Below are positions 5,980 through 6,822 of a stretch of 6,822 nt of DNA, piece after piece. Made by a program: the position numbers and the translations under genes. The notes beneath the pieces are model-generated. The model had not been told where the DNA came from. It ran no database searches and was given only the letters and a program-made list of their open reading frames with translations. Location: assembly GCA_030150085.1 (NCBI GenBank), contig JASLGJ010000019.1:1-6822 (forward strand). The letters run 5' to 3'. The stretch's first letter is position 1, and each line of letters starts with the position of its first letter. Source of the stretch: Candidatus Elarobacter sp. Lineage in GTDB: Bacteria; Vulcanimicrobiota; Vulcanimicrobiia; Vulcanimicrobiales; Vulcanimicrobiaceae.

Positions 5980-6822
5980 ATGGGACAGAAGATTCATCCC
6001 GTCGGGCTGCGGCTGGGCATCACGCGGACCTGGGACAGCCGCTGGTTCGAGGACAAGAACTACGTCGCGTGGCTGCACGAGGACGTGAAGATCCGCAAGT
6101 ACTTCGGCCGCATGACGCGCGCCGCGGCGATCTCGCGGGTCGAGATCGAGCGCCGCGCCAACCAGGCCCGGATCATCATCAATACCGGCAAGCCGGGCAT
6201 CATCATCGGCAAGCGCGGGGTCGGCATCGACGAGATCCGGCGCAACCTCGAGACCCTGACCGGCAAGCAGGTCCAGGTCAACGTGGTCGAGATCAAGGTG
6301 CCCGAGCTCGACGCGCGCCTGGTCGGCCAGAACATCGTCGACCAGCTCGAGAAGCGCATCGCCTTCCGGCGCGCCATGAAGCAGGCCATCATGCGGACCA
6401 TGAAGGCCGGCGCGCGCGGCGTGAAGGTGCAGGTCTCGGGCCGCCTGGGCGGCGCGGAGATCGCGCGCACCGAGCGCAACCACGACGGCAAGGTCCCGCT
6501 GCACACCCTGCGGGCCGACATCGACTACGCCCACGTCGAGGCGTTCACGACCTTCGGCCGGATCGGCGTCAAGGTCTGGATCTACAAGGGCGAGGTGCTC
6601 CCCGACCAGCCGCGCGGCGAGCGCGAGGGCGCGGGGCGTCCCGGCGCCGGCGGCGATCCGGCCCGCTTCCGCGACAACCGGCGCGGGACGCGCGGCGGCC
6701 GCGGTCGCGGCGCGGTTCGGCAAGGCGCCGATGACGACGGCCGCGGGCCGCGTCCCGATACCGCCGACGCCGTGCGCGTCGCGCAGGCCGACGCGCAGTC
6801 GCTCGAGTCCGTCATCGACGGC
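5980..6822 (+). CDS. rpsC: 30S ribosomal protein S3, 3' end outside window
   Basis: S3 sits at the mRNA entry channel of the 30S head and helps unwind mRNA. The 281 codons visible include no stop. The core is standard: [20 protein letters not shown] (1-20), a type 2 KH domain with GxxG loop GKRG (77-80) in [10 protein letters not shown], and the C-terminal domain with [12 protein letters not shown] (126-137), [14 protein letters not shown] (150-163) and [16 protein letters not shown] (193-208). Residues 209-281 continue as a tail, at least 48 residues beyond the 233 of E. coli S3. The tail holds an Arg/Gly-rich stretch ([11 protein letters not shown], 234-244), then [10 protein letters not shown] and a more helix-like [21 protein letters not shown] 5980 is one base after the rplV stop; GGAG at 5972-5975 is close (4 nt) and GGGAG at 5963-5967 is farther (12 nt). 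rplP would be the expected next gene. Confidence 0.96.
   Translation, partial: MGQKIHPVGLRLGITRTWDSRWFEDKNYVAWLHEDVKIRKYFGRMTRAAAISRVEIERRANQARIIINTGKPGIIIGKRGVGIDEIRRNLETLTGKQVQVNVVEIKVPELDARLVGQNIVDQLEKRIAFRRAMKQAIMRTMKAGARGVKVQVSGRLGGAEIARTERNHDGKVPLHTLRADIDYAHVEAFTTFGRIGVKVWIYKGEVLPDQPRGEREGAGRPGAGGDPARFRDNRRGTRGGRGRGAVRQGADDDGRGPRPDTADAVRVAQADAQSLESVIDG

Noticed and set aside
1..6822. tRNA or rRNA genes, CRISPR arrays, insertion sequences, defence genes or phage genes
   Set aside because: No repeat-spacer pattern, terminal inverted repeats, transposase motifs, or clover-leaf sequences were seen. All coding space is explained by the listed genes.

Overview
The window comes from a G+C-rich bacterial chromosome (roughly two thirds or more G+C by eye, with strongly G/C-ending codons). 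It joins two regions: a stress/NAD-regulation flank on the left (1-2587) and the head of a ribosomal protein operon on the right (2631-6822, running off the end).

Left flank. A minus-strand gene, cut by the left edge, encodes a Nudix-fold protein resembling the COG4111 family, annotated as an NAD regulator in Alphaproteobacteria. Its Nudix box is degenerate. Only 29 bp away and divergent from it is a complete 702-residue large-subunit (clade 2, HPII/KatE-like) catalase. All the main haem-pocket residues are present. At the position of E. coli HPII His392, which is crosslinked to the haem-ligand Tyr, there is a Cys, as in the Cys-Tyr crosslinked fungal large catalases.

Boundary. A strong 11-bp GC hairpin follows the catalase stop. 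One base later comes a near-consensus sigma-70-type promoter (TTGACT, 17 bp, TAGACT), then a leader of about 95 nt with two possible RNA structures.

Right region. The genes rplC, rplD, rplW, rplB, rpsS, rplV and rpsC (3'-truncated by the window) encode L3, L4, L23, L2, S19, L22 and S3. They keep the usual S10-operon order, but rpsJ (S10) is missing from the head, so rplC is the first gene. All six junctions are 1-nt overlaps or 1-nt gaps, implying one transcript with tight translational coupling. The products are ribosome assembly and core proteins: L2 and L3 line the peptidyl transferase region, L4 and L22 the exit tunnel, L23 the tunnel exit, and S3 and S19 the 30S head.

Organism. The L2 and L3 sequences do not look alphaproteobacterial. 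L2 begins [10 protein letters not shown] and has Firmicutes/Chloroflexi/Armatimonadota-like features. An rplC-headed S10 cluster is known in Cyanobacteria, but other features do not look cyanobacterial. A deep-branching, poorly sampled high-GC phylum (for example Candidatus Eremiobacterota/WPS-2 or a relative) is a low-confidence guess. The left-flank genes resemble families common in Alphaproteobacteria and may have been acquired.

I see no new multi-gene system such as a defence island, mobile element or CRISPR array. The interest lies in unusual details of otherwise familiar genes: the L3 peptidyl-transferase loop, the L22 tunnel hairpin, the L22 and S3 tails, the catalase crosslink residue, and the operon head architecture.
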